Of a stretch of 64,000 nucleotides of DNA, positions 33,430 to 45,072 are shown piece by piece. Made by a program: the position numbers and the translations under genes. Each line of letters begins with the position of its first letter. The first letter of the stretch is position 1. The DNA comes from Achaetomium macrosporum (taxonomy: Eukaryota > Ascomycota > Sordariomycetes > Sordariales > Chaetomiaceae): positions 1 to 64,000 of the forward strand of contig MU860140.1 in the NCBI GenBank assembly GCA_033296875.1, written 5' to 3'. The notes under the pieces were generated by a model. That model did not search any database. It saw nothing but the letters and a program-made list of their open reading frames with translations, and had not been told where the DNA came from.

Positions 33430-34662
33430 ATGGCTCTTACGCCCAGCGGCAGTCAGCGCCGATCAGCGCGCTGCACCGTGTCTGCCTCAGGAAGAAGCGC
33501 TAACGGTCGGTCGCGCCGCATTGCAGACCCGTCTCGAAGCAAGTCAAACCCTAGAACTGTCAACATGGCAACTATGGCATCTGCTGTCCGCGATATCGCG
33601 ACGACCCCCGGCCGAGACAACTTAACTGCTGTAGCGGCTCGGAGTGTCCCTGTGGCAACCCATCCGACCACCCTCCCTACTCCCCCGAACTCCATATCGC
33701 CCTCGCTGCCTCCGCATGGGCTGAAGGCCCAGCTGATGCGGGCACGCCTCGACTCGATCGACTCGGACCTGGATCTACTGGACAGCAGGGAGGAACACCA
33801 CGAGGGTGCCGAGTCGCCGCCGTACGACTCGTCCGGCGCCATCACCTCGGCCATGCTGGCCAAGTTCCATCTGCCGGAGATTCTGCTCAACCACGGTCCG
33901 CTGCCGATCCGTCATTTGATGGGCTACCTCACTACTTCGGTCCCGGGCTTCGCGGGAATCCCGCCGGCGAAGGCGCGCAGACTCGTCGTGGGGGCTTTGG
34001 AGGGAAAGGGAAGTGGCAACGAGGGTGGTGGGCTGGATGGTGACGTGGAGTTTGTGAAGGTGGGCTGGGGTCGATGGGATGCTAAGCGTCGCGGCCAGCC
34101 TGGTCGGGATGGGACAGCACGCCGTGCATCGCCTGGCGCCCATCCGAACAGCATACCCATCAGCGGCACCGCCCGGTGGAACACAGACAGGTCACGGCTT
34201 GGCGCAAACCTCGGGTCGAGCCTTGGCGCGTTTTCGTCAGCAGCTTTCTCCCACGACGACCGCTTCATGGACATGGACATGATGGACCACGAAGCCGACA
34301 AGATGTCGTTGGATGGGTCCGGATCGGCGTCCTGCTCCGAAGCTCCCGAAGACGACGATATGAGGAGGCACAACGACGACCCGGAAGACGCGACCGACGA
34401 CGAGGACTGGGCAGCGGTCGGCGCTGCGGCGCTCCGTGCGTCGTCGTACCAGGCCCGGTCCAACCAACAACACTTCCCTTTCAGTACTGTACATACTTCG
34501 GGCGGAGCCGGTATACGCTCCTTCTCAGCGGGGATGGCACGTCCGCCGCAGCTACGCACGCCCAACAACCCTGACATTCCAGCATCGGCGTTCGGACCTG
34601 TTACCCCCGACGCGCAGGAACGCGAGGCTGTGGAGGCTCTTCTTCGTCTTGGATCTATGTAA
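33430..34662 (+). CDS. STB3: Stb3-family protein (Sin3-binding, RRPE-element DNA-binding)
   Basis: A single exon of 410 residues. The Stb3 domain lies at about residues 137-221: ITSAMLAKFHLPEILLNHGP, then PIRHLMGYLTTSVPGFAGIP, then PAKARRLVVGALEGKG and VEFVKVGWGRWDAKRRG. The interruption between the last two is a Gly/Asn/Glu loop. The rest is low complexity: a Ser/Arg-rich N-terminus, an acidic stretch with DMDMMDHEADKMSLDG and EDATDDEDWAAVGAAAL, and a conserved end QEREAVEALLRLGSM. In yeast Stb3 binds the ribosomal RNA processing element (AAAATTT type) and Sin3, repressing ribosome-biogenesis genes when TORC1/Sch9 signalling is low. Same-function assignment here is by family. The start ATG (33430) is the first in frame after a CT-rich leader; an internal ATG at residue 46 is an alternative. 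Confidence 0.88.
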   Translation: MALTPSGSQRRSARCTVSASGRSANGRSRRIADPSRSKSNPRTVNMATMASAVRDIATTPGRDNLTAVAARSVPVATHPTTLPTPPNSISPSLPPHGLKAQLMRARLDSIDSDLDLLDSREEHHEGAESPPYDSSGAITSAMLAKFHLPEILLNHGPLPIRHLMGYLTTSVPGFAGIPPAKARRLVVGALEGKGSGNEGGGLDGDVEFVKVGWGRWDAKRRGQPGRDGTARRASPGAHPNSIPISGTARWNTDRSRLGANLGSSLGAFSSAAFSHDDRFMDMDMMDHEADKMSLDGSGSASCSEAPEDDDMRRHNDDPEDATDDEDWAAVGAAALRASSYQARSNQQHFPFSTVHTSGGAGIRSFSAGMARPPQLRTPNNPDIPASAFGPVTPDAQEREAVEALLRLGSM

Positions 34663-36598
34663 TATCACCAACGTCTACTCGCATACACCACACTCTGCAT
34701 GGCATTGGCTCGGCGTTTTCAACAAAGGGGCGGGGCATCATCTTCTTATCACCATTGGCAGCAACAACAACCATCACCGGGCGTGGGGGAATATTTGGGT
34801 TCTAGGATTCTGGGCTTAGGGGACCTGACTGGCTTGGGAAGTCCCTTTTTGTTTCATGGTTTGGTCCGATCTGGGTTCGGTCCCTGGCGCAACTCTGGTT
34901 GGTGGCTGGGAGAAATGGAATAGGACTGGATTACATTTGGAGGCGGCGCCCTCCATCATCGGCGCCTATGCGTCTTGGATCGCCTGTCAAGTCGACGCAC
35001 GAGCCGTCACATTATCTAGGCGGCCACAAGGCGTCCTGGCCTACACCCTGTTACACACATGCACAGCATCACGAACGGATCAACCATCGCAACTCATCAA
35101 TATTCTCGACACTCTCCACGGGAATCAGTCTGAACCTTCATTTTCACGGCATTGGTTGAAGGGTTAACCGCGGCCTTCCCCCGTCGTCCGCACCGCATTC
35201 CACGACCGGTTGGTGTTCACTACGCCGACCTTTCCGCGGTGGTTCCATGCCCACCGGCCGAACCGTTAGCGGCTCATGACCGCACAAGAAGCTCAACGTT
35301 GCCATATCTATATAAGGCTTTTGTAATAATGAAGGAATGAGTGTTGGTTCCAGCCACCAACCAAATGTGAGGAGAGAAATAAAATACCTGAATGGACCTT
35401 GAGACATTGGATTGTTCCTCGTGCCCTCGGTTTCTTAGGGGGGACGTAACGAGACAGCCACCGTCTTATGCACTTTGTTTTGATATACCCTTCATGAGAT
35501 AGAATTCATCTCTTGTTTTATACCCCCAACTCTTCTTCTACTCACACTCACGCTACTTTTTCGTCTTGGCCGCATATTAGCATTCAGGTTGAGATACCGT
35601 CATGGAGGTCCACTCTGGTGCTGGGCGTTTAGGTTAGGATGCTCTTCGTTAGGTTGGATTGTACTTTCCGGAATGAGAGGACCTGGTGGGATTATTGGTT
35701 ACACCAGGTCTTTGTTACTTAGGATGTGAGGGCGGGACAGGAATGGGCGCTTCATAGGGAGCGAACGATCCGTCTCCGCTCTGGCTTTTGATCTCTCTTC
35801 GGGTCTCTCTCTACTTGACGGCTTCTAAGTTCGGCTTGATCCTTTCGAGAAAAGGAGAGAGAACTACCTACGGGAGGGCATTCATTACACATCATCGGCA
35901 GCGTTAAGTCCAAGATGAGATGCGGATGGTCTCAGCGTGCTCATTCATGGCGAATCCTATTCTTTCCTTCCACTGCTTTTGCCTCCTCTGGGTAACTGGA
36001 CCAAAGCGGGAAGATAATAGCCGTGATGAGAAGAAGAATGTAGACCGTGCATGTCTTTTGTGGATGCGCTTGCCGGTTAGGCTGAGCCCAGTCGTCTCTC
36101 TGAGAAATGTGGTGATGCTATTTAACCAAACCCCCGCTAGACGGGGCGTTGTATATACAAGAAATAAAAGGGTATCACTCCTACTAATACTAGATATATC
36201 AAGGTGCTCATTCCAGCAAGAGTCTAGAGAGCCCTGGGTATGTCAGACAAGAATCATCAGTGGAGTTGTTTCTTATTTCCAAAACATCTCGGCGTAAACC
36301 AATGTACACTCATTCCCCTCGTTCCAATCCAGGGCGGGCGGCGACAACCCATTCGGTTGAGGTGCCTAGGGTATGTATCAAAACCAACCAGCCCTCTTCC
36401 CTTTGCTCCTAGCTAACTTGCTCCAGTACTGTCAAACATCAAAGTAGATGTGCGTGTGCGGAGATCGTGCTGAATACAGTTCCGTTCCTCGGGTAGGACT
36501 TCGTCAGATCCATTGAATCCCTAACACTGCTCCTCGTTGATCCAACAAGTTCTCATCGCACCATCCTATACCAATGCCTCCTTCTTTCTCGTGTATCA
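34663..36598. other. Intergenic between convergent STB3-like and SET-domain genes
   Basis: 1.9 kb holding two 3' ends. Frames here are short, without domains. The interval has only one GCCAAG/CTTGGC copy (near 35564), so it is a useful background for the pacC region. No tRNA or snoRNA signature recognised. Confidence 0.45.
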
Positions 36599-38320
36599 TC
36601 AATTCAGGTGTTCCTTTGTTCCATTAGTCGGTTTCGCCGCCTCATCCCGACACCGCCGACACATGCACCACCCGCCCAGACTCCCCTGAGCCCATTCCCT
36701 CCGCTGCTGGACGGGCAAGTTCACATCGCAGTAGTGGTTCAGAATCTCCTCTCCAGCCTTGATGCCGCCGGGCTGTTGGCCTACTACCCGCGTCTCCCTC
36801 GCCCACAGCACCATGCGCCCGCCCCATTCCCAAGTGACGTTTGGGTTACAGTCGTGGTTCGCCAGGCACCAGAAGGGATGGACGGCGGCGACGTCGGGGC
36901 GGCCATCGCGCGGGTTCTTCCTCGCTGAGGCGGTGCCGCGGAATTTGGCGTATGCTGTGTTGAATACCCACAGATCGTGCTTCTCCAGCGTCGCGTAGAT
37001 GTCGATGTCCATCTTTTCGAGGATGTGGAGTGGAATTTCGACATTATACTTGAACGAGAAAGGCAGCGTCCACTCCGGTGGCGGCTCGGCGGTGACAGAG
37101 CCGTCGATGTCGTTCATAGCCGTGGGGACGAAGTCGCCCCAGATATACTTGATCTCCTTCACCTCGAGGGGATGAATGCCCTGGTGTGTCGACATGGCAA
37201 GAAGGCGTGCCAGGAGCAAGAGATAGAGAGACTCGTCGATGTCGCGGGCGTCAGGGTCCTTTGCGATGGAATCGACATCCTTGTCGCAGACGGCAGGGTG
37301 GTACTGCTCTTGGGCCTGTTGGAAGCAGAACTCGTCGCAGAATATTGTGTCGTAGCACTCGGGACAGCTCACCGCTTTGGAGTTGCTGTCAAGGGGCGGC
37401 AGCTCGGTGCCGCAGGCGTCGCAAGTGGATTCCTTGTGCCGGTTGTTGGCGGTCAGGAGCGAGTACTCCTTCAGGACGGTCTCGCCGGGAGCGATATCCT
37501 CTTTCGCGAAGAGGCCCAGCTGATTACACGTCGGAATGATCTCGTAATCGTCGGTGTTGCTCTCGCCATCGAGGAGGACTGGGAGATTCGAGACTTTGAC
37601 CTCGCACTTGGGAGCAATTTCGGATAGCTGCTCGTTAAGGTACGATAGCGATTCCTGGGAAAAGCGGTCAGGCTCGTAGGTGTTCCAAGGATACACCTCC
37701 CGGCGCACGACTCCGCTGTCCGGCAGGCTGTTTATGTCGATTGGCTCGTCCGGGTCCTTCCGCAACCTTCGCCTTGCAACCTGTTCGATGTAGCCCTTGA
37801 TCTCCTTCAGCTCTCTGTTGTGACGCACAAGATTGAGACCCCTTTCGCAGAAGCTAAGGGCGCTCTTCAGGCAGCCGCAAAGCAAAAGACTGAGCGAGAG
37901 GATCTGAAAACAGCGGACCGAGGCAAGGTTCGCGAGCAGGTTGTAAGGTGCAGCCGCCTGCGCACCCTCCCCGTCGGCAAGGCTCTCGAGGTCTTCGAGG
38001 AGGGCCCCATGGTTGAGCACGTCGGGACAGGGGGTGGTGGAGTAGCGGCTAAGAGCCTCCTTGGCCTGCTCATGGTATTCGAAGCTCTCATCATGCACTT
38101 CATCGGCTAGGAGCAGGGCACGGTAGGCATCGCCGGCGGCCAGGTCGGGGTAGGCGAGGTTGGAGTAGACGACGGCCCGTTCAAGATATAAGATCAAGTC
38201 GTAAGGGGATGCGGCCAGGGCATCTGTCAGCTGCTGGCGACGCTCGAGAAGGGGGCCCCGAGGTGGATCTTTCTCGTCCGTGACGGCGGACGGCGAAGAA
38301 CTGTCCATGGAAGAGGACAT
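36599..38320 (-). CDS. SET/MYND-type lysine methyltransferase-like protein
   Basis: A single exon of 573 residues. The first 190 residues are helical with TPR-like character (YDLILYLERAVVYSNLAYPD; ILSLSLLLCGCLKSALSFCE). A split SET domain starts near LGLFAKEDIAPGETVLKEYS and is interrupted by a zinc-binding MYND-like insert (CDACGTELPPLDSNS, then VSCPECYDTIFCDEFCFQQA, then HPAVCDKD). It resumes through WCLANHDCNPNVTWEWGGRM (NHxCxPN at 488-494) and GEEILNHYCDVNLPVQQRR, where Tyr530 is in the catalytic position. A post-SET Cys cluster follows at 552-557 (CMCRRC). This is SMYD/Set5 architecture, so S-adenosylmethionine-dependent lysine methylation is likely; histone versus non-histone substrate cannot be told. 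A second ATG at codon 5 could also start. Confidence 0.87.
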   Translation of the reverse strand: MSSSMDSSSPSAVTDEKDPPRGPLLERRQQLTDALAASPYDLILYLERAVVYSNLAYPDLAAGDAYRALLLADEVHDESFEYHEQAKEALSRYSTTPCPDVLNHGALLEDLESLADGEGAQAAAPYNLLANLASVRCFQILSLSLLLCGCLKSALSFCERGLNLVRHNRELKEIKGYIEQVARRRLRKDPDEPIDINSLPDSGVVRREVYPWNTYEPDRFSQESLSYLNEQLSEIAPKCEVKVSNLPVLLDGESNTDDYEIIPTCNQLGLFAKEDIAPGETVLKEYSLLTANNRHKESTCDACGTELPPLDSNSKAVSCPECYDTIFCDEFCFQQAQEQYHPAVCDKDVDSIAKDPDARDIDESLYLLLLARLLAMSTHQGIHPLEVKEIKYIWGDFVPTAMNDIDGSVTAEPPPEWTLPFSFKYNVEIPLHILEKMDIDIYATLEKHDLWVFNTAYAKFRGTASARKNPRDGRPDVAAVHPFWCLANHDCNPNVTWEWGGRMVLWARETRVVGQQPGGIKAGEEILNHYCDVNLPVQQRREWAQGSLGGWCMCRRCRDEAAKPTNGTKEHLN

Positions 38321-40176
38321 AGAAGCGAACTGTTAGACGGCAGAGGTCGGGCAAGGGTCGTTGTCATCGCGGGTTCCAAAAAAGGAACCAGCCAGGACTT
38401 AGGGTGCGACGTCGAGGCCGGGAGACAATGATTTGGGGGGGGCTCGGAGTCTTAATCACAAGCGCCGAACATCGCTGCGTGAGGGTATTCAAGGTTCTGA
38501 TAAGCCAGGTCGTCCGGGTAGCTAGTGTGGATCGGGTGACCAAATCTTACAGTAGAAGTTTGGCGTTCTTCTATCTTCGGTGTTATTCCGAGTCTTCTGA
38601 CAAGCGAACTTTTGAGAAAGAGCTAGTAAGTGGAACTGCAGCTAGCTGCCGGCGAAACCCTTGCAGGGCGATGAGAACGGAAGCCGCGATCTATAGCCGG
38701 AGGCCCGTTCCGACGCAGCTCTGATGGACCCCGGAGGCGCTCGCAGAATGTGAGAAGAGGTCAAAGGAAAAAATGAAGCCCTCTGCGGAGACAGAGGAAA
38801 ACACAGAAAGCTACTATAAGGAAAGCATCTGGCGCGCGGGTGCCACGAAATCCGTGGCTGCGAGTCCCTTATTTTTATTTGCACACATTGAACTATGGGC
38901 CAGCAGCCTCCGCCCGCGACTGTCCCCTTGCGTCGAATACCTGGTCTAGAATCAAGATCCCGGAGCTTTTTGCGCGATGCATGGGAAGCACACCGGCCCC
39001 GGCTCGCCTCTGCATTGGGCTAGACTCCATCGGGCACAGGGCCCCAGCAAAAGTTGGCCCAGTGATGTTGTCCAACTCACGAATGCCGTCATAGCTGCTG
39101 CTTGCACTCCGCCCGCCCTGGATTCCTCAGGGTTGCGGGGCATGCTGTTGGCCAGGATGAATCCTCCAGGATGTCTCTTATCGTGACCTGTTGCTTGCAC
39201 TGCACACGCATCCATCGTGTACGCCGATGTATTGTAGTGTAGGTAGAAAAGCCATCGATCGAACCTTCTAGAGAACCCGGGGAGGGTGAGTTGCGTTTCG
39301 CGTGCAAAGGAACAGACTCGGTCAACGGTCGTGCGGAGTTCCTGCGCCATTGAGTCTGACGAGGGGTCGAGATCCGGGCCGGATTGAAAGACCCTGCGTG
39401 GGAGGCGAGACCCACCGTGGCCCTTGTGTAAGGTATCATGCACTAAACAGGGTCCACACCCACCAGATCAGCGGCGGCTCGGGAGCTGATTCTCAGGGTC
39501 CTACTTGGAAAAGGATGGCGGCGGCAGGCTATTGGCCGGCGACGGTCTGGAACGAGGGGCACTACGTCATACCCCTTTCCAAAGTCTGTCCGCGTGCCCC
39601 TTGATGCTCCCTTACTCGGATGCATCACTATGTCAGGCCACAGATACGGCTCCCGTTCGTCAACACGTGAATGAAATGGGAGTTATCCGTCGTCATGCCA
39701 CCGTCCGGGATTTCCCGGCGCAGCCGAAACCGAGAGGCGATGACAGATCTTAGGGCCCGGGCGCACCGATCTGCTTGAGTGCGGGGAGAAAGACCCCGAA
39801 AAGGGATTCAGTCGGGAGCAATCCCGTCGCACCGGGTCACAAAGGGATAATAATGCGCCCATTTGAAATGCTGCCAACCCACAACGAGCCGTCATCGAGG
39901 GAGGAAATGCGGAAGGAATGCTACAGTCAACTGCTCCTGATGACAGCAGGGGACACCGCTAATGCTCTCAACATTGTTGGCATGCCTCTTCATCTCAAAA
40001 GAACAAGATCTATTGGCCGCTTCTATGTCCGTTCAAGCACCTACGGCTGCGGTAGGGGCCAGCACGCGGCCCCATCCCCGCCAGCCTCGCTCACCTCGTC
40101 CTACATACCATCTATGTGTTGGCGCGCCAATCCTGCTTTTCTGGTGCACGTTCCCATCAATACCACCAATCTACCG
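38321..40176. other. Intergenic: promoter of SET gene and 3' side of PHO13-like gene
   Basis: No supportable coding region. Frames such as 38952-39443 (-) and 39775-40314 (+, TTG start) lack domains; the second overlaps the phosphatase 3' end antisense. Confidence 0.45.
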
Positions 40177-41295
40177 TCATTGCGTGTCTCCCTGCGCCGC
40201 AGCACCGAGATCACTAAACTTGTCGACATAGAATGCCGGCACGGCGACCGCATCAGCCGCCTCCCAATCCGATTGCTTGCTCACCCCTGTCAGGACCGCC
40301 AGCGTCCCGCCTAGTCTCCCCTCTATCCCGAACTTGATGTCCGTGTTCAGGCGATCTCCGACCATGCAAGTGCGCTCGCGGTTCAGCTGGAACTTGCCCT
40401 CGATGGCGTCCATCATGGCCTGGCTCGGCTTGCCCAGCGCCAGCGGCTGCTGGCCCGTCATGTAGGCAAGGGGCATGGAAATGGATCCCGCTCCCGGGAA
40501 GAAGTTGTGGTTCATGGGGAATGTCGAGTCGATATTTGTCGCCAGGAAGACCGCGCCTCGCCTGAGATACTGCAGCGCGTGCGACAGCTTCAGGTAGTTG
40601 ATGTGGAAGTCTAGGCCCGCGAGCACGCAGCCTACCTCCGGGTCTAGCAGAGACCCGTCCGCGATGCCTTTCCAGTCTTCGGGCGTCATGTCCCTCCTGA
40701 AGGCTGGGTCGGTGCCGCCGATGAAGGGGATATTTTCGCTACGCAGCTCGTTCTCAATGCCAGCCTCGCCAATAACGAACACCTTGTTCTTTGGCGGGGC
40801 AAGCTTGAGGATCCTTGAGACGTAGATGGCGGAGGAGTACGCCGAGCCGAAGATCTCTTCTGCGTCCGACGGAATACCCAGTGCTGTGAATTTCTTGACG
40901 TATTCTTGCCGGGACTTTGTCGAATTGTTTGTCACGAAAACAACTTTCTTGCCTGACAGGAGAGGGGTTCAGCACTTGGGGTAAGCTTGTGAGCAGAGGT
41001 AAAGCGAACTTACCCCTGGATCGCAGGAATTCCAACGTCTGGGGGATGCCCTCAAAGACATGGTCACCGGACCATATCACCCCTGAGAAATGAGAACAAG
41101 GTTAGCTCTCCATCAACGACAATCAAATATGACGTGTCTCATAGGTACCATCACAGTCCAGCAGAAAGACCTGGTGATGGTGAGCAAGCCTGCAGTGAGG
41201 GGCCAAGCACAGATGAGTTAACAACTCACATCAAACCGCTCGATAAATTCATTGATGGCGGGAACATCGCCAGTGAGATATTTCGGTGCGCTCAT
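40177..41295 (-). CDS. PHO13: HAD phosphatase of the Pho13/phosphoglycolate phosphatase family
   Basis: Four exons (41230-41295, 41149-41170, 41014-41082, 40177-40952) give 310 residues. HAD motif I is VFLLDCDGVIWSGD (nucleophile and acid Asp). Motif II is VVFVTNNSTKSRQEY, and the cap contains VGCVLAGLDFHINYLKL. The later motifs are LGKPSQAMMDAI (Lys) and CMVGDRLNTDIKFGIEGRLG (Asp pair). Yeast Pho13 and human PGP hydrolyse 2-phosphoglycolate and other toxic by-products of glycolysis, a metabolite-repair job in the cytosol. The 22-nt second exon encodes exactly VFLLDCD plus one base, and the following intron splits the DCD|G of motif I. The joins DVF, DCDGV and SRGKKVVF all restore family sequence. 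The C-terminal end is slightly Ala-rich. Confidence 0.93.
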
Positions 41296-43541
41296 CCTTG
41301 CGGCGGGCCTTAATGGAAGGGGTAGATTAAGTTAGGATGAAGGCGGACGGTGCCTCCAGCTCTGGGTTGGAATTAAGGACATAATCTGACTTCCGGTTTC
41401 ATTTTCGGAATCTCGCCGAGTTCGCTGCGCCTGCTGCTTGAGAAACCTCAGGTAGGTAAGCTGAAATACCGACATTGATTGGCCAAGACCGCTAGGGCGA
41501 AACTCTTGTTGGGGTTCAAACTTCAGAGTCCCGGTACAGGACCATAGGTTTCTCACCGTCGGGCTGTCCACGATCTATTACCGACTTTTATTCTAGTAAC
41601 ACGAAGTTTAAGCTTCCATTATTGATCCCAAGGTCAGGAACAATCCGCCGTCAAAACTCCCGGTTTGGCTGAAAGCCACACATGGCTCCATAGAACCCGT
41701 TGCAAGCAAGCCAATGACGTAGCGGCTGCCCCTGTGACTGCCGACTCTCTGCCCCCCCTGAACAGAAAAAGCCGTACACCAAACATCAAGACGAAGCAAA
41801 ACTCACTCGTACAGTACCTTGTTTATCTCATTCCTTTCTTTTCTTCCTCTTCTTCCTGTTCCTCTTCTTCCTGTTATTCCTCTTTCTTCTGTTGCTTTCA
41901 ATTCTTTCTCTTCTTTCTTTAGATTTCATCCTGCTTGGTTGACTGCTTGTTGCTCAAACTGTCGGGTGCCTGAGTATGGTGTACGGCTTTTTTTTGACCA
42001 TGGGCAGTGTGTGTCTTCCAGGTTGAGGTCTTTGCAGCATGTCAGGTGGCTATGAATTCCCGCCTCACTCTCTGTGTCGGAGTGTTTGGGCACCCATGGG
42101 GATATTTTGGAGGAGGTAAAGTCCAAACCTGAACAACTTCCCAAAGGAACCTGGAAGTGAAGCCATCGTACGATTTTGACATCATTCGCGTCACATTGGA
42201 AGGAAACGTCCATGGTGGCATTGGTGGGGGTCCCGCCTCCTGACCCCCAAAACTCCTGTGAATAAGGTAAGATAGGTATGTACTGTAACTGCCCGTGTAC
42301 CGTACGGTACCCCTCACCTTCCTCCCCCCACTCACTGCGCATGATATTCACCCCGCTTAGATTTTCTGGAATCCTCTGCGCCGGTGGTGCCGCCGTTCCG
42401 TCTCGACGGAGGCCAATCTCCTGTATCAATCGAGAGCGTTTATCGCACCGACTGCGACGCAACAAATGAAAGCGACGAGAGTCTCGACAGAGCGGAGCTA
42501 TGCTTTTCGAGAACCCATGCCTGGTAGTGTATGAGTACTGAAATGGCGGGGTTAAAGGGCTCATCACAATTGTCCCTGATCGGCAGCGCCATGATTGACA
42601 CAACTTAAGACTACTTTATGTGTACATACGGTGCAAGGTATGGCAATTGGTCTCAGGCATGTGCCCAACACAGAGGACAGTTCAACGACGCAGACTTGTA
42701 GCAGGGGTATCAGCGACAAGGCCTCTCCCTGGGCAGGTACGGCAGGTACTGTGTAGGTGGTAGGGCAAAAGCTGCTGCCGGCCCGAAACTGTTCGTTCCT
42801 GCTCTCCAGCTTTTACCCGAACCAGAAGCTCGGGGCCCTTCTCTATTCCATCATCGTTCAACCTGTAAGTGGGTAGTGCTTTCAATCCCGGAATCCCGGA
42901 GAACTTGATTGACAGCCAATAGTCTCGACTCCTTTCCACAAGGTCGGCCATAGCTTGGTCATCGCCTTCTATGACATACATACAACTGAAAGGTAAGACG
43001 GTTGCAATTCCACACCCTTTGTCTCCCCCAGTGAGCCCGCCGTCCAGTCTTATCGATAGGAGGCGGCAACCAAAAAGCTTCCAGCAGCTACCCCTCCATG
43101 AACCCCGCCAATATTTCTCACGGCAGCAACTCGCTTCCAGAATCCCAGCACAAAATCCCGCTCATACACTGGTGCGCAGAGCCCCTTACAGGTTTCTACG
43201 CAGTGCTTTATCCTTTGACTTCCCTGTCTGCGGTGTCCCTGCGTCAAACAAAGTGACCCTCTTTCTGGAACCCAGCTCATCCTTGCTCGCAGATCAACCG
43301 CCAGGTCCCAGCTGACTTGTCGGATCCGTCTAATCTCGGGGCATCACACTTCGCACATTGGGCTGTTTCGGATCTCTGCTACATTGCACAGGAGCTGAGG
43401 CTTCCACTACCGGTCACGGTCCGAGTCGAGGCAACTCTACCTTTGTCGCTCGCAGCCACACAGACCGACGTAAGCACCGCGACAGTCTATCTCCAGCTGG
43501 ACTGAAGCGACGGGAATTGGACAACAGAGAGAATTATCACA
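41296..43541. other. Intergenic: divergent promoters of PHO13-like and 6-phosphogluconolactonase genes
   Basis: 2.2 kb containing a pyrimidine-rich tract at 41831-41920. A 99-codon ATG frame at 42682-42981 (-) is the only mildly coding-like segment, but has no known domain. Frames at 41926-42603 (-) lack an ATG-led, domain-bearing structure. Confidence 0.45.
41831..41920 (+). repeat. Pyrimidine-rich (CTT/CCT) tract
   Basis: A 90-bp stretch of mostly T and C with seven purines, built of degenerate TTC/TTCC units. It lies about 0.5 kb upstream of the PHO13-like start, where in that gene's sense it is purine-rich. Simple-sequence expansion is the plain explanation. Confidence 0.7.
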
Positions 43542-44333
43542 ATGGCGAAACAGGCCAACCTCTACTCCTTCTCCACCGTAGACGCGCTCGCCCCGGCTCT
43601 CCGCGCCTATGTCATATCCTGCCAGGAGGCCGGCATCACGCGCCACGGTGTATTCAAGGTCGCGGTCTCGGGCGGCTCGCTGCCCAAGACGCTGGCCCAA
43701 GCGCTCCTGGCGCCGCCTACCTCTGAGACCGACACAGTCAAGTGGGACAAATGGGAGATTTTCTTCGCCGACGAGCGCGCCGTCGCGCTCGACCACCCGG
43801 ACTCGAACTACGGCCTGCTGAAGTCGGAGCTGCTCGACAAGCTGCAGCTGCCCGAGGGAGTCAAGCCGCCCACCGTACACACCATCGACACCGAGGTGCT
43901 CGACGACACGCAGGAGCTGGCCGACCGGTACGAGCAGACGCTCGTCCGCAGCTTTGCCAGCCGCGATTCGGTCAAGCTGCCCATCTTCGACCTGCTGCTG
44001 CTCGGCTGCGGCCCCGACGGACACACCTGCTCGCTGTTCCCCGGCCACGAGCTGCTGCGGGAGATGAACGCGTGGGTGGCGCCGATCGATGACTCGCCGA
44101 AGCCCCCTCCGAGGCGCATCACGCTGACGCTGCCCGTTGTCACGCACGCGGTGAAGGTGGCGTTTGTGGCGACGGGCGGAGGCAAGAAGGAGATTATGAA
44201 GGAGATTTTTGAGCAAGGCAAGGGCCTACCTTGCGCGCTGGTCAACGAGGGTACGGGGGAGCGGTGCAGCTGGTTCGTCGATAACGCTGCTGTGGAGGGA
44301 GTAAGCTACCCTAGGAGGCCGTTCAGTCTATAG
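43542..44333 (+). CDS. 6-phosphogluconolactonase (pentose phosphate pathway)
   Basis: A single exon of 263 residues; the ATG (43542) has A at -3. Family motifs appear in order: FKVAVSGGSLPKTLAQAL, WEIFFADERAVALDHPDSNY, FDLLLLGCGPDGHTCSLFPG, and ITLTLPVVTHAVKVAFVATG followed by GGKKEIM. The enzyme hydrolyses 6-phosphogluconolactone to 6-phosphogluconate, the second step of the oxidative pentose phosphate pathway, making way for NADPH production in the cytosol. Yeast paralogues are Sol3/Sol4. Length and motif set are complete. GC-rich third positions make long antisense frames over this gene, which are artefacts. Confidence 0.95.
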   Translation: MAKQANLYSFSTVDALAPALRAYVISCQEAGITRHGVFKVAVSGGSLPKTLAQALLAPPTSETDTVKWDKWEIFFADERAVALDHPDSNYGLLKSELLDKLQLPEGVKPPTVHTIDTEVLDDTQELADRYEQTLVRSFASRDSVKLPIFDLLLLGCGPDGHTCSLFPGHELLREMNAWVAPIDDSPKPPPRRITLTLPVVTHAVKVAFVATGGGKKEIMKEIFEQGKGLPCALVNEGTGERCSWFVDNAAVEGVSYPRRPFSL

Positions 44334-45072
44334 ACAAGTGGATTAGGGAATATGGGGCGATGATTATGGAGGTATTTTTGGGGTTCCGGTCATGGGATGC
44401 TGGGGTTTCGACCCATCGGTAAAACGCGTCGATATGAGAAGCAAGTGGCGCCAGACGGCTCTGCGAAGGAATCGTGGATCTGGTGTTCAGCAAAGAACCT
44501 TGGGACGGCTAGCTTTCGTTAACTTTGATATCCCGCAGCCTTGTTTTCTTCTCATGGCTTGGCAGAGACGGACAGAGTCACCAGTGAACGATTCCCAAAT
44601 GAGTGACCTGAAATGAGACTTGCTTCGGACCACTAGTTGCGTTCCCTTTGCTAGACAGAGACGGCGTTCTAATCCTAGCTATCTTCTAATGGGTAGCAAT
44701 GGAGGCTCGTCACATCAGCGTTCTTCCTCTTCCAAAGTATCCGAAGAAGACATAGAAGTTTCGTGCCTGGTTTCGCGGTTGATGGCAGACCCGACCACCG
44801 TCTAAGCAGCCTCCAGTCTCCAACAAATCACTGACACCCATTATATATACTAGGTAGGTCTCAATCGGTCTGTCTCACACGGTGACCGCACTATTGATCA
44901 AACGTCGTATTGCTGTAAGCATGGTTAAGGAAGATTAGTAACCTAGTTAGTTCTCCGGTGAAGGTCTCTGAGCATTCCATCTAGTACTCCCTCGCAAAAC
45001 ACTCACCGAATCTCTCCATTACATCCCAGACGACCCATTAGTCTCGGACACAATGACGCCCACAGCCTCGGC
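44334..45072. other. Intergenic between convergent genes
   Basis: Holds the 3' UTRs of the lactonase and GH76 genes. Nothing else recognised. Confidence 0.5.

Noticed and set aside
43437..44216. 259-codon minus-strand frame over 6-phosphogluconolactonase
   Set aside because: Antisense shadow of a conserved, GC-rich single-exon gene; Arg-rich composition without domain.
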